A stretch of DNA of 36,048 bases. Source: an uncultured Lachnospiraceae bacterium. Its GTDB lineage: Bacteria; Bacillota; Clostridia; Lachnospirales; Lachnospiraceae. Shown here one piece after another: positions 14,740 to 22,140 of the stretch; position 1 is the stretch's first letter, and every line of letters begins with the position of its first letter. The notes under the pieces are model-generated. The model searched no databases. It had not been told where the DNA came from and worked only from the letters and a program-made list of their open reading frames with translations. Made by a program: the position numbers and the translations under genes. The stretch is taken from the NCBI GenBank assembly GCA_944381515.1, contig CALWLM010000130.1, positions 1 through 36,048 on the forward strand, read 5' to 3'.

Positions 14740-17118
14740 ATGAAGAGATTTGTAAGCATGATCCTCGTGCTGGCAATGGTTCTGTGCGTGGCTGGCTGCG
14801 GCTCTGATACGGAGCAGACGCAGGCGCCCACTCAGGGAACCACCGCAGCAGAGACGGCGGCAGAGACCGACGGCGGGGAGGCCGGAGCTTACACGCCCGG
14901 CACTTACACGGCCACGGCCACAGGCTATGGCGGAGAAGTCACAGTGGAGATGACCTTTGACGCTTCTTCCATCACGGATGTGAAAATTACCGGAGATGAC
15001 GAGACAGCGGGAATTGGCTCCAATGCGGTGGAGCAGATGCCGGCGCAGATCCTGGAGGCTCAGTCCGCAGATGTAGACGGAGTCAGCGGCGCTACATTCT
15101 CCAGCAATGCGATCCGCACAGCTGCAGCGGACTGCATCGCCCAGGCATCCGGTGAGAGCGGCACGGCGGAAGTGAAGATGGCTCCCGGCAGCTATACCGC
15201 TTATTCGGAGAGCTACCGTGCAGGAGACGGCCTCAATGTAACGGTGACGGTTTCTGAGACGGAGATCGAATCCATTGAGGTGGATACGGAGAATACCTCC
15301 GATACGCCTACGATCCTGCAGGCGGCTATTGATAATCTGATTCCCAGAATGCTTGAATATCAGTCGGTGAGCGTGGACGCAGTCTGCGGCGCTACCACTT
15401 CTTCCAACGCTATCAAGGCGGCTACGGAGACCGCAGTGAAGGAGGCTCTGGTTGCCGGCGGCAGCGATGAGTCTGCCATCAGCAATTTCTACGTATCGAT
15501 TCCCGAGAGCGGCGAGACGGTGGAGCTGGAGACGGAGGTCCTGGTAGTCGGTATGGGAGGCTCCGGTACCACGGCGGCTTTGTCTGCTGCTGAGTCCGGC
15601 GCCCAGGTGCTGGCTATCGACAAGGCCGGCCGTTACGGCGGCACCTCTTCCATTACCTCCGAGGCTCTGTTTGTCAATCCGCCCCGTTTCCAGGAGGAGC
15701 ATAATAACGGCGAGGACTACACCGATGCCGACGTGATGTACAACGACTGGATCGAGTACGCGGAGGGCGATGCCAAAGAGGAAATTGTAGCCCGTATGAT
15801 CTATGAATCCGGCGAGGTCCTGGACTGGCTGGTCTATGACCATGGCGTAGGCTTTGCAGAGCCTCAGACCGGCTTTACAGAAACCGATGTTTATCTGACC
15901 AAATATCAGTGGCTGCCCAATGATATCATGTACAATAAGGCCGAGATCGGCGCTTACTTTGATGGAATGTACGATGATTTTGAGGAGCTGGGCGGCACGT
16001 ATATGCTGGAGACCGAAGGCTACGAGCTGATCTATGACGAGGAGTCCAACACTGTGACCGGCGTTAAGGCCAGAAGCATGGTAGACGGTACCGAGTATGT
16101 GATCACGGCCGATGCGGTAGTTATTGCCACCGGCGGTTATGCCGGCAGCGCCGATATGGAGCTGGAGCTTCTGCGCAACGACTACTATCCGCTCAACGGT
16201 GTGTGGAAGCATCTGGGCTCCACGCAGAACGACGGCAAGATGCTGCAGGCCGCTATGGATATCGGAGCAGGCGTCTACAATATCAGCATGCCTCCGGAGG
16301 TACATAATTCCGGTACGGAGACCTGGCTTACCACAGAGTTTGAGGCCCACTATATCGACGGAGAGGTAGGCAAGGTTACTGGCCGTCCTGCTTTCTGGAC
16401 CGAAGGCGATCTGCCGGCTAATATGGGCTGGAGCGCCGACAGTCTGGCAGTGGATGCAAACGGCGAGCGCTTTACCGCTGAGACCGGTGTTTCCTTCCTG
16501 GATCCCTGGATTGCAGGACCGAATTATTACAGCATCTGGAGCAGCAGCCAGATCGACAAGCTGGTGGCTGAAGGCTTTGATACCGATCGCTCCGGCCCGT
16601 CCGCTGAGTTTTTAAGCTCCGGAACGCCGATTCCGATTGGAACGCCCATTGAGAACGCTTATGAGGTGCTGGATGCGGCTGTTGAGGCTGGCATTGCGGT
16701 AAAGGGCGACACCATCGAGGAGCTGGCAGAGGCTCTGGGCATGGACCCCGCGACCCTGTCCGCTACCGTTGAGACTTATAATTCCTACTGCGAGAGCGGT
16801 GTGGACGAGCAGTTTGGAAAGGCGGCCGAGCTTCTGGACCCTGTTGAGGAAGGTCCTTACTACGCCATCATCATGGCTTCCTACTGCTACGGCAGCTGCG
16901 GCGGCCTGGATATCAATGAGCATTTCCAGGTGCTTCAGGATGACGGAGAGACCGTGATTAACGGCCTGTACTGCGTAGGTACCGACGCCATGGGCGTACT
17001 CTTCACCGAGAAGAAGCCTTATGTGACCTACGGCGGCGCCAATAATGGCTGGGGTCTTGTATCCGGTTATCTGTGCGGCAGAGAGATCGCAGAGGCTCTT
17101 GGCTATTCTTACGAGTAA
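14740..17118 (+). CDS. Surface lipoprotein flavin reductase: two FMN-binding domains plus FAD fumarate-reductase-like domain (792 aa)
   Basis: Signal peptide with lipobox V-A-G-C (Cys20), then a Thr/Ala/Glu linker. Two FMN_bind domains follow (about 50-137 and 145-238), each ending in the covalent-flavin motif: V-S-G-A-T (Thr119) and V-C-G-A-T (Thr219). Residues about 262-792 form an FAD-binding oxidoreductase, with the dinucleotide motif G-M-G-G-S-G at 271-276 and a C-terminal G-L-Y-C-V-G-T-D segment where fumarate reductases contact the flavin. Relatives reduce extracellular acceptors such as fumarate, urocanate or cinnamates, with electrons passed through FMN. Acceptor unknown here. ApbE, needed to attach FMN, is not in the window. 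A strong GAAGGAGG precedes the ATG. Confidence 0.88.
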   Translation: MKRFVSMILVLAMVLCVAGCGSDTEQTQAPTQGTTAAETAAETDGGEAGAYTPGTYTATATGYGGEVTVEMTFDASSITDVKITGDDETAGIGSNAVEQMPAQILEAQSADVDGVSGATFSSNAIRTAAADCIAQASGESGTAEVKMAPGSYTAYSESYRAGDGLNVTVTVSETEIESIEVDTENTSDTPTILQAAIDNLIPRMLEYQSVSVDAVCGATTSSNAIKAATETAVKEALVAGGSDESAISNFYVSIPESGETVELETEVLVVGMGGSGTTAALSAAESGAQVLAIDKAGRYGGTSSITSEALFVNPPRFQEEHNNGEDYTDADVMYNDWIEYAEGDAKEEIVARMIYESGEVLDWLVYDHGVGFAEPQTGFTETDVYLTKYQWLPNDIMYNKAEIGAYFDGMYDDFEELGGTYMLETEGYELIYDEESNTVTGVKARSMVDGTEYVITADAVVIATGGYAGSADMELELLRNDYYPLNGVWKHLGSTQNDGKMLQAAMDIGAGVYNISMPPEVHNSGTETWLTTEFEAHYIDGEVGKVTGRPAFWTEGDLPANMGWSADSLAVDANGERFTAETGVSFLDPWIAGPNYYSIWSSSQIDKLVAEGFDTDRSGPSAEFLSSGTPIPIGTPIENAYEVLDAAVEAGIAVKGDTIEELAEALGMDPATLSATVETYNSYCESGVDEQFGKAAELLDPVEEGPYYAIIMASYCYGSCGGLDINEHFQVLQDDGETVINGLYCVGTDAMGVLFTEKKPYVTYGGANNGWGLVSGYLCGREIAEALGYSYE

Positions 17119-17167
17119 GCTGTCATTTGGAGTTTTCAGACCAGAGGACATAAGGGCATAGCTACAT

Positions 17168-17217
17168 AAAAAAGCGGTTCTCCGTTCCCGATATGGTGGA
17201 ACGAAGAACCGCTTTTT
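17168..17217. terminator. Bidirectional terminator
   Basis: AAAAAGCGGTTCT-C-CGTTCC pairs with GGAACG-A-AGAACCGCTTTTT around a 9-nt loop. It ends both the flavin reductase and the convergent SorC gene. Confidence 0.92.
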
Positions 17218-17248
17218 GGCATGCTGATGCGCCGCCAAACAGAAGCAT

Positions 17249-18244
17249 TCAGCTGAGGGAAGGCTGCCCTTTATCCAGCTCGTCGGCCAGTTCTATCATT
17301 TTTTCGGCAGTTTGGTAATCGGTAATCAGCACGTCCAGATAACGGCCGTTTAATGCGCCCAGAAGGGAGCGCACCTTGGCGGGTCCGCCGCCGATGCCGA
17401 CCACCTTTTTGTGTCGGGGCAGGTCGCGGATATCAATGGAGACGATGCGGTTATTTAACGAAGTCTGGCAGGGATTGCCGTTTATATCAAAAAAGTTGCC
17501 GCAGATATCCCCCACAGCTCCGGCGTCTGCCAATTCCTCTATTACGGCGCCGTCGAAGGGGTAGTCGCTTAAGACCTCTGTTCCCCGAACCGGCTCCTCT
17601 CCGATTCCTACCATGGTCAGATCCAGACCGGAGACTGCGTCGAGAATATTGGCAATCTGAGGTTCCTTTTTGATGGCCTGACACAGATTTGCGCTTTGAC
17701 ACATGAAGGGAGCTGTGATAATATGAGTGGAACCACTATATTTTTGTACGACCATCTGTGCTATAATATTAGGCTGGAAGGCAGCGTTGCTGGCCGAACC
17801 GCCCAATAAGGTATATACGGTCAGATCGCCGATGGAGTGATTCTCCGGGAGATCCTCCACCATCTGGAAGAGTGTGCGTCCCCAGGTAAAGCCGATTTTC
17901 ATCCCGCTTCGCAGCTGATTTTGAAAATAGACGGCTCCCTCTGAGGCGATGCGGCGCAGAACGCCATCCGGATTCAGATTCTGACAGTCCACGAGTTTGA
18001 TATATTCCAGACCGAAGCGGCGGCGAATCTGCTCCTCCAGCTTGAGCAGCCGCATGGAGCCGCGTACGTCAACGATTTCGATTTTGACCATTCCCTCCCG
18101 CCTGGCTTCGTCCAGAAGCTTGCCCAGGGTGACGCGGGAGATGCCCAGAAGCTTGGCAATATCGGTCTGGGTATAATTTTTTTCATAAAGATAATATAGA
18201 GCTTTCAGCTTTAAATAATAACGCTGATCCTGCTGAATCGGCAT
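17249..18244 (-). CDS. SorC/DeoR-type sugar-binding transcriptional regulator (331 aa)
   Basis: N-terminal HTH (about 20-50: Y-T-Q-T-D-I-A-K-L-L-G-I-S-R-V-T) followed by the SorC effector domain (about 65-325). The latter resembles sugar-phosphate isomerase folds, with G-F-T-W-G-R-T-L and V-V-G-I-G-G-G-P-A-K as hallmarks. Family members are tetramers that repress or activate catabolic operons in response to phosphorylated ligands. It is divergent from the E1-E1-E3 operon, and TTTRCAAAT boxes flank both promoters, so it most likely controls that operon and itself. The ATG follows AAAGGAGAAG. Confidence 0.9.
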   Translation of the reverse strand: MPIQQDQRYYLKLKALYYLYEKNYTQTDIAKLLGISRVTLGKLLDEARREGMVKIEIVDVRGSMRLLKLEEQIRRRFGLEYIKLVDCQNLNPDGVLRRIASEGAVYFQNQLRSGMKIGFTWGRTLFQMVEDLPENHSIGDLTVYTLLGGSASNAAFQPNIIAQMVVQKYSGSTHIITAPFMCQSANLCQAIKKEPQIANILDAVSGLDLTMVGIGEEPVRGTEVLSDYPFDGAVIEELADAGAVGDICGNFFDINGNPCQTSLNNRIVSIDIRDLPRHKKVVGIGGGPAKVRSLLGALNGRYLDVLITDYQTAEKMIELADELDKGQPSLS

Positions 18245-18281
18245 GATACTTCTCCTTTAATATTCTGTCTGCTGATTTTAT

Positions 18282-18320
18282 CCGATGCTTCTGTCGGATG
18301 CTTCTGCCGGATGCTTCTGC
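18282..18320. repeat. Three tandem 13-bp units
   Basis: CCGATGCTTCTGT, CGGATGCTTCTGC, CGGATGCTTCTGC in direct succession (18282-18294, 18295-18307, 18308-18320), with a decayed fourth unit behind. It lies in the predicted 5' leader of the SorC mRNA. Confidence 0.85.
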
Positions 18321-18417
18321 CTGTGCTTTGCCGGGGCATCCTGCCTGAGTCTGCCGGCCTTTGGTTTCAGCGGCCTGGCCTCCTGCCGCTGCCGGATAAA
18401 ATGATAAATAGGCTTAC

Positions 18418-18426
18418 ATTTGCAAA
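18418..18426 (-). promoter_or_regulatory. Regulatory box TTTGCAAAT near SorC gene start site
   Basis: Reads TTTGCAAAT on the minus strand, directly downstream of the minus-strand -10 box. It differs by one base from the two boxes in front of the E1alpha gene. Confidence 0.45.
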
Positions 18427-18428
18427 CC

Positions 18429-18457
18429 ATTATAATACGGGAATCCTGATTTGACAA
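18429..18457 (-). promoter_or_regulatory. Promoter of the SorC gene
   Basis: On the minus strand TTGTCA (18457-18452), 17-bp spacer, perfect TATAAT (18434-18429). It is back to back with the E1 operon promoter, the -35 boxes being 8 bp apart. Confidence 0.7.
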
Positions 18458-18465
18458 GGTGGCTG

Positions 18466-18494
18466 TTGACAGAAGGGCAGAAAAGAGTTATCCT
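18466..18494 (+). promoter_or_regulatory. Promoter of the E1alpha-E1beta-E3 operon
   Basis: Perfect TTGACA (18466-18471), 17-bp spacer, TATCCT (18489-18494), predicted start near 18501. Confidence 0.7.
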
Positions 18495-18507
18495 AGTAGC
18501 AGATAAG

Positions 18508-18535
18508 TTTACAAATTTAAATTGCATTTACAAAT
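18508..18535 (+). promoter_or_regulatory. Paired operator boxes TTTACAAAT
   Basis: TTTACAAAT at 18508-18516 and 18527-18535, 19 bp apart from start to start (about two helical turns). They lie immediately downstream of the predicted transcription start, a position suited to repression by the divergent SorC regulator. Confidence 0.55.
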
Positions 18536-18576
18536 GACAACTTTAAGTCAATGTAAGGAAAAAGGAGGCTGTAAAA

Positions 18577-19626
18577 ATGTCGGAAATCAGCGACAGAAGC
18601 CTGTCTTACGATAGGGAATTTCTGAGAGAGCTGATGGTGCGGATGATGACGGTCAACCGGTTTGAGGAAAGGATACATGAGCTTTTCGGACAGGGTCTGG
18701 TCCATGGCACGATGCATCTGTGCATCGGCGAGGAGGCCACGGGAGTGGGCACCGGCGCAGCGCTTAAGAAGGATGATTATATGCTGGCGACCCACCGGGG
18801 CCATGGTCATGCATTGGGCCGGGGCGTGGATATCCGGGCCATGATGGCGGAGATGCTGGGCCGGGCAGGGGGAACCAATCACGGCAAGGGCGGTTCCATG
18901 CATATCTGTGATTTTGATAATGGAATACTGGGAGCCAACGGCATTGTGGGAGCCAACGGGCCCATCGCCTGCGGGGCTGCTCTGACTATTAAGATGAAAA
19001 AAATCCCGGACCGGGTCTGCGCAGCGTACCTGGGAGACGGCGCTTCCAATGAAGGAGCGATTCTGGAGTCCATGAATCTGGCGGCGGCCTGGGATCTGCC
19101 GGTGATGTTTATTTTGACCAACAATACCTATGGTCTGTCTACCCCGATCGAGCGGGCCGTGCGCAACACGGACCTTGCGCAGAGGGCGGCAGCCTTCGGC
19201 TTTCCCGCCTGGGAATGCGACGGCAATGATGTGCTGGCGGTGTATGAGACGGTGAAAAAGGCCAGAGATTATGTGATTGCTGAGAAGGGGCCGGTGCTGG
19301 TGGTGGAGCATACCTACCGGACGTCGGGCCATTCCAAAAGCGACAAGAATCTCTATCGCTCCCAGGAGGAGATCCGGTATTGGGAGGAGCAAAATCCGAT
19401 CATTCGTTTCCGCAGTTTCCTGCTGGAAAAGGGTATTTTCTCTCAGGAGGAGATCGACGGGATGGGCAAAGAGGCGGACCAGGCGGTACAGGATGCCGTG
19501 GACTATGGAATGTCATGCCCGGAGCCATTTGCGGACAGTCTGGAGAGAGATGTGTACGCCGGAGAATACGCCGGCGTATATGGCGGCGGCTTTGATGCCG
19601 GCTTCGGCACCGGAAGGGAGGCGTGA
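18577..19626 (+). CDS. TPP-dependent dehydrogenase E1 component, alpha subunit (349 aa)
   Basis: Alpha chain of an alpha2beta2 thiamine-diphosphate dehydrogenase of the acetoin/pyruvate/branched-chain 2-oxoacid group. The TPP motif begins G-D-G-A-S-N-E-G (153-160) and closes with T-N-N-T-Y-G (181-186). H-R-G-H-G-H (73-78) and G-K-G-G-S-M-H (103-109) are the usual phosphate- and active-site loops. It would decarboxylate the 2-oxoacid (or cleave acetoin) and pass the acyl group to a lipoyl domain. The closest feel is AcoA, but substrate cannot be fixed. The ATG follows AAAGGAGG. First gene of a three-gene operon; beta follows after 9 bp. Confidence 0.92.
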   Translation: MSEISDRSLSYDREFLRELMVRMMTVNRFEERIHELFGQGLVHGTMHLCIGEEATGVGTGAALKKDDYMLATHRGHGHALGRGVDIRAMMAEMLGRAGGTNHGKGGSMHICDFDNGILGANGIVGANGPIACGAALTIKMKKIPDRVCAAYLGDGASNEGAILESMNLAAAWDLPVMFILTNNTYGLSTPIERAVRNTDLAQRAAAFGFPAWECDGNDVLAVYETVKKARDYVIAEKGPVLVVEHTYRTSGHSKSDKNLYRSQEEIRYWEEQNPIIRFRSFLLEKGIFSQEEIDGMGKEADQAVQDAVDYGMSCPEPFADSLERDVYAGEYAGVYGGGFDAGFGTGREA

Positions 19627-19635
19627 CGGATAGAA

Positions 19636-20637
19636 ATGAGAGAGATTACCTATCGTGAAGCGGTGCGGGAGGCCATGTGCGAGGAGATGCGCCGCGATGA
19701 AAGCGTATTTTTGATGGGAGAAGATATAGGAGCCTACGGAGGCGGTTTTGGCGTATCTGCCGGAATGCTGAAGGAGTTCGGACCGGAGCGGATTCGGGAG
19801 ACGCCGATTTCGGAGACAGCCTTTGTGGGGGCTGGCGTGGGAGCGGCCATCACCGGAATGCGTCCCATTGTGGATCTGATGTTTTCGGACTTTATGGCGG
19901 TCTGCTACGATCAGATTATCAATCAGGCGGCCAAGATGCATTTTATGTTTGCCGGAAAGGTCAGCGTACCCATGGTGATCCGCGGGGCGGCCGGAGGCGG
20001 CACCGGGGCGGCGGCGCAGCATTCCCAGTCATTGGAACAGATGTACTGTCATGTGCCCGGTCTGAAGGTGGTGGTACCTTCCACCCCCTATGACGCCAAG
20101 GGCCTTTTAAAGACGGCGATCCGGGATGATAACCCGGTGATCTTTCTGGAGCAGAAGAAACTGTATTCCGTGAAGGGGGCGGTGCCGGAGGAGGAGTATA
20201 CGATTCCTCTGGGAAAAGCGGACGTAAAGCGGGAAGGGAGCGACGTGACGCTGATTACCTATAGCAGGATGGTTCCCTATTGTCTGGCTGCGGCAGAGCG
20301 GCTGGCAGGAGAGGGGATTGAGGCGGAGGTACTGGATCTGCGCTCCTTAAGTCCGCTGGACAGACCGGCTATTGTGGCTTCGGTGCAGAAGACGCATCGG
20401 GCCGTGGTGGTGCATGAGGCGGTAGAGTTTGCCGGCTTTGGCGGGGAGATTGTCAGCGTGATTATGGACAGCGACGCCTTTTATCAGCTGAAGGCTCCGG
20501 TGAAGCGGGTGGGCGGCCTGTTCTGCCCGGTTCCCTTTAGTCCCAATCTGGAGAAGGAGACTTTTCCCACGACAGAGAGAATCGAGGCGGCGGTGCGGGC
20601 GGTCTGCAAAGGCCAAAGATCCGGCGGCAGAGAGTGA
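19636..20637 (+). CDS. TPP-dependent dehydrogenase E1 component, beta subunit (333 aa)
   Basis: Beta chain partner of the preceding alpha subunit, with transketolase-type central and C-terminal domains. E-T-P-I-S-E (55-60) carries the Glu that activates the thiamine ring, and Q-H-S-Q-S-L-E (128-134) carries the conserved active-site His129. The C-terminal domain has V-L-D-L-R-S-L-S-P-L-D and V-V-V-H-E-A-V. Length is typical of AcoB/PdhB/BkdB. The ATG follows GGGAGG. Only 36 bp separate it from the E3 gene. No E2 acyltransferase is encoded anywhere in the operon. Confidence 0.92.
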   Translation: MREITYREAVREAMCEEMRRDESVFLMGEDIGAYGGGFGVSAGMLKEFGPERIRETPISETAFVGAGVGAAITGMRPIVDLMFSDFMAVCYDQIINQAAKMHFMFAGKVSVPMVIRGAAGGGTGAAAQHSQSLEQMYCHVPGLKVVVPSTPYDAKGLLKTAIRDDNPVIFLEQKKLYSVKGAVPEEEYTIPLGKADVKREGSDVTLITYSRMVPYCLAAAERLAGEGIEAEVLDLRSLSPLDRPAIVASVQKTHRAVVVHEAVEFAGFGGEIVSVIMDSDAFYQLKAPVKRVGGLFCPVPFSPNLEKETFPTTERIEAAVRAVCKGQRSGGRE

Positions 20638-20673
20638 ACGGACAGAACGACTTTTATGGGGAGGGAAGCGCAT

Positions 20674-22122
20674 ATGGAGATGAAGCAGTATACGCAGCAA
20701 AAGGAAACCGGGGACGAAACGAAGAACAAGGCCAGATACGATGTGGCGGTCATCGGAGGAGGACCGGCCGGATATGTGGCGGCCATCCGGGCAGCTCAGC
20801 TGGGAGCCCGGGTGATTCTCTTTGAGCGGGACGCTGTGGGCGGCACCTGTTTAAACCGAGGCTGTATTCCTACCAAGACCTATTTAAAGACGGCCGAATA
20901 TATCCGCCATATCAAGGGGGCGGCGGCCAGGGGGATTATCGCGGATTCCCATGTCCGGGTGGACATGCCCAAGGTGGTCTCCTATAAGGACCGGGTGGTA
21001 AAAACATTGACGGCCGGCGTGTCCGGTCTGCTCAAAAGCAGCGCAGTAGAGGTAATAAAGGGAGACGCCCGCCTGACTGCGCCCACCGAGGTGGAGTGCG
21101 GGGGCCAGTCTTATACGGCGGATAAAATAATCCTGTGCGGCGGCTCCAAAGTGATGCAGCTGCCGGTTCCCGGGGCCGATTCCCGGACGGTTATGACCAG
21201 CGACGACATCCTGGAGCTGACCCAGCTGCCCCAGCGCCTCGCCGTTATCGGCGGCGGCGTGGTGGGCTGCGAGCTGGCTTCGGCCTTTGCCTCTTTTGGC
21301 TGCAAGGTAACGGTGGTGGAGCTGTGTGAGCGGATTCTGGCAAATCTTGACCGGGATATTTCTGCAGAGCTGGAAAAGAGCCTGAAAAAGAGCGGCGTCA
21401 AGATATTGTGCGGCCGCCGGGTGGAGCGTATCGAAAGCAGGGATGGAGAGACGGCTGTGGTTACCGACCAGGGAGAGGTGGTCTGCGACCGGGTGCTTCT
21501 TTCCGCCGGCCGGACGGCGGATTTATCCTGCCTGGGCGATATGGCCGGAACGATCCGAACCGAAAAGGGCAAAGTAGTGGTGGACGATGCCATGCGCACC
21601 AATGTGCCTGGGATCTATGCCTGCGGGGATATTACCGGCCGGGTGATGCTGGCCCATGCGGCTTTCAAAATGGGCGAGACGGCGGCGGAAAATGCAGTAA
21701 CCGGCAGGGATAAGACCTGTGATCTGCGCCTTGTCCCCAGCTGCATTTATACCCATCCCGAAGCCGCGGGGGTGGGGCTTACGGAGGAACAGGCCAGGCA
21801 GAAGGTATCCGGAGAAATCCGGACAGGTTTCTTTTCCATGGCGGGCAATGGCCGGAGCGTGGCCTCGGGAGAACGCCAGGGCTTCGTTAAGGTTGTTGCA
21901 GACGGCAGCGGAGAGATACTGGGCGTCCATATGGTGGGCGGAGACGCTTCGGAGATGATTGCCGAGGCGGCTGCCCTGATGGCCATGAAAGCTACGGTGG
22001 ATGAGGTGACGGAGCGTGTAATTCATCCGCATCCCAGTTACTCGGAGGCTCTGGGCGAGGCCTGCGCTGACGTTCTGGGGCGTTCCATTCACCAGCCGGC
22101 CCGAAAGCCGCAGGACAGATAA
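20674..22122 (+). CDS. lpdA: Dihydrolipoyl dehydrogenase, E3 (482 aa)
   Basis: Reoxidises the dihydrolipoyl arm of the complex, reducing NAD+ via FAD and a redox disulfide. G-G-G-P-A-G (28-33) binds FAD, and C-L-N-R-G-C (Cys59, Cys64) is the active disulfide. G-G-G-V-V-G-C-E-L-A binds NAD, and H-P-H-P-S-Y-S-E at the C-terminus gives the catalytic His. There is only a 21-residue N-terminal tail, so no fused lipoyl domain. I chose the ATG at 20674 because GGGAGG sits 9 nt ahead; the ATG at 20656 overlaps that site and has none of its own. It ends 18 bp from the convergent serpin gene. Confidence 0.93.
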   Translation: MEMKQYTQQKETGDETKNKARYDVAVIGGGPAGYVAAIRAAQLGARVILFERDAVGGTCLNRGCIPTKTYLKTAEYIRHIKGAAARGIIADSHVRVDMPKVVSYKDRVVKTLTAGVSGLLKSSAVEVIKGDARLTAPTEVECGGQSYTADKIILCGGSKVMQLPVPGADSRTVMTSDDILELTQLPQRLAVIGGGVVGCELASAFASFGCKVTVVELCERILANLDRDISAELEKSLKKSGVKILCGRRVERIESRDGETAVVTDQGEVVCDRVLLSAGRTADLSCLGDMAGTIRTEKGKVVVDDAMRTNVPGIYACGDITGRVMLAHAAFKMGETAAENAVTGRDKTCDLRLVPSCIYTHPEAAGVGLTEEQARQKVSGEIRTGFFSMAGNGRSVASGERQGFVKVVADGSGEILGVHMVGGDASEMIAEAAALMAMKATVDEVTERVIHPHPSYSEALGEACADVLGRSIHQPARKPQDR

Positions 22123-22140
22123 AAAGAGAAAAATTCAGAG

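Larger units (their letters stand above)
18245..18576. other. Divergent regulatory region, SorC gene / E1alpha gene
   Basis: A 332-bp gap holding two divergent promoters, three regulatory boxes and a 13-bp tandem repeat, each listed separately. No coding sequence or structured RNA was recognised. Confidence 0.7.

Noticed and set aside
14707-16350. 547-codon open frame antisense to the flavin reductase
   Set aside because: It is a mirror frame of a strongly coding gene with GC-biased third positions. No ribosome site, signal or recognisable domain; the plus-strand protein has clear motifs throughout.
18282-18320. CRISPR array
   Set aside because: Units are 13 bp, contiguous and without spacers, and no cas gene is present.
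18577-20637. Naming the E1 subunits pyruvate or branched-chain specific
   Set aside because: Alpha and beta motifs are shared by acetoin, pyruvate and branched-chain enzymes; without E2 or other pathway genes the substrate cannot be decided.
20656-20673. Earlier ATG as start of the E3 gene
   Set aside because: It overlaps the GGGAGG that serves the ATG at 20674 and has no ribosome site itself.
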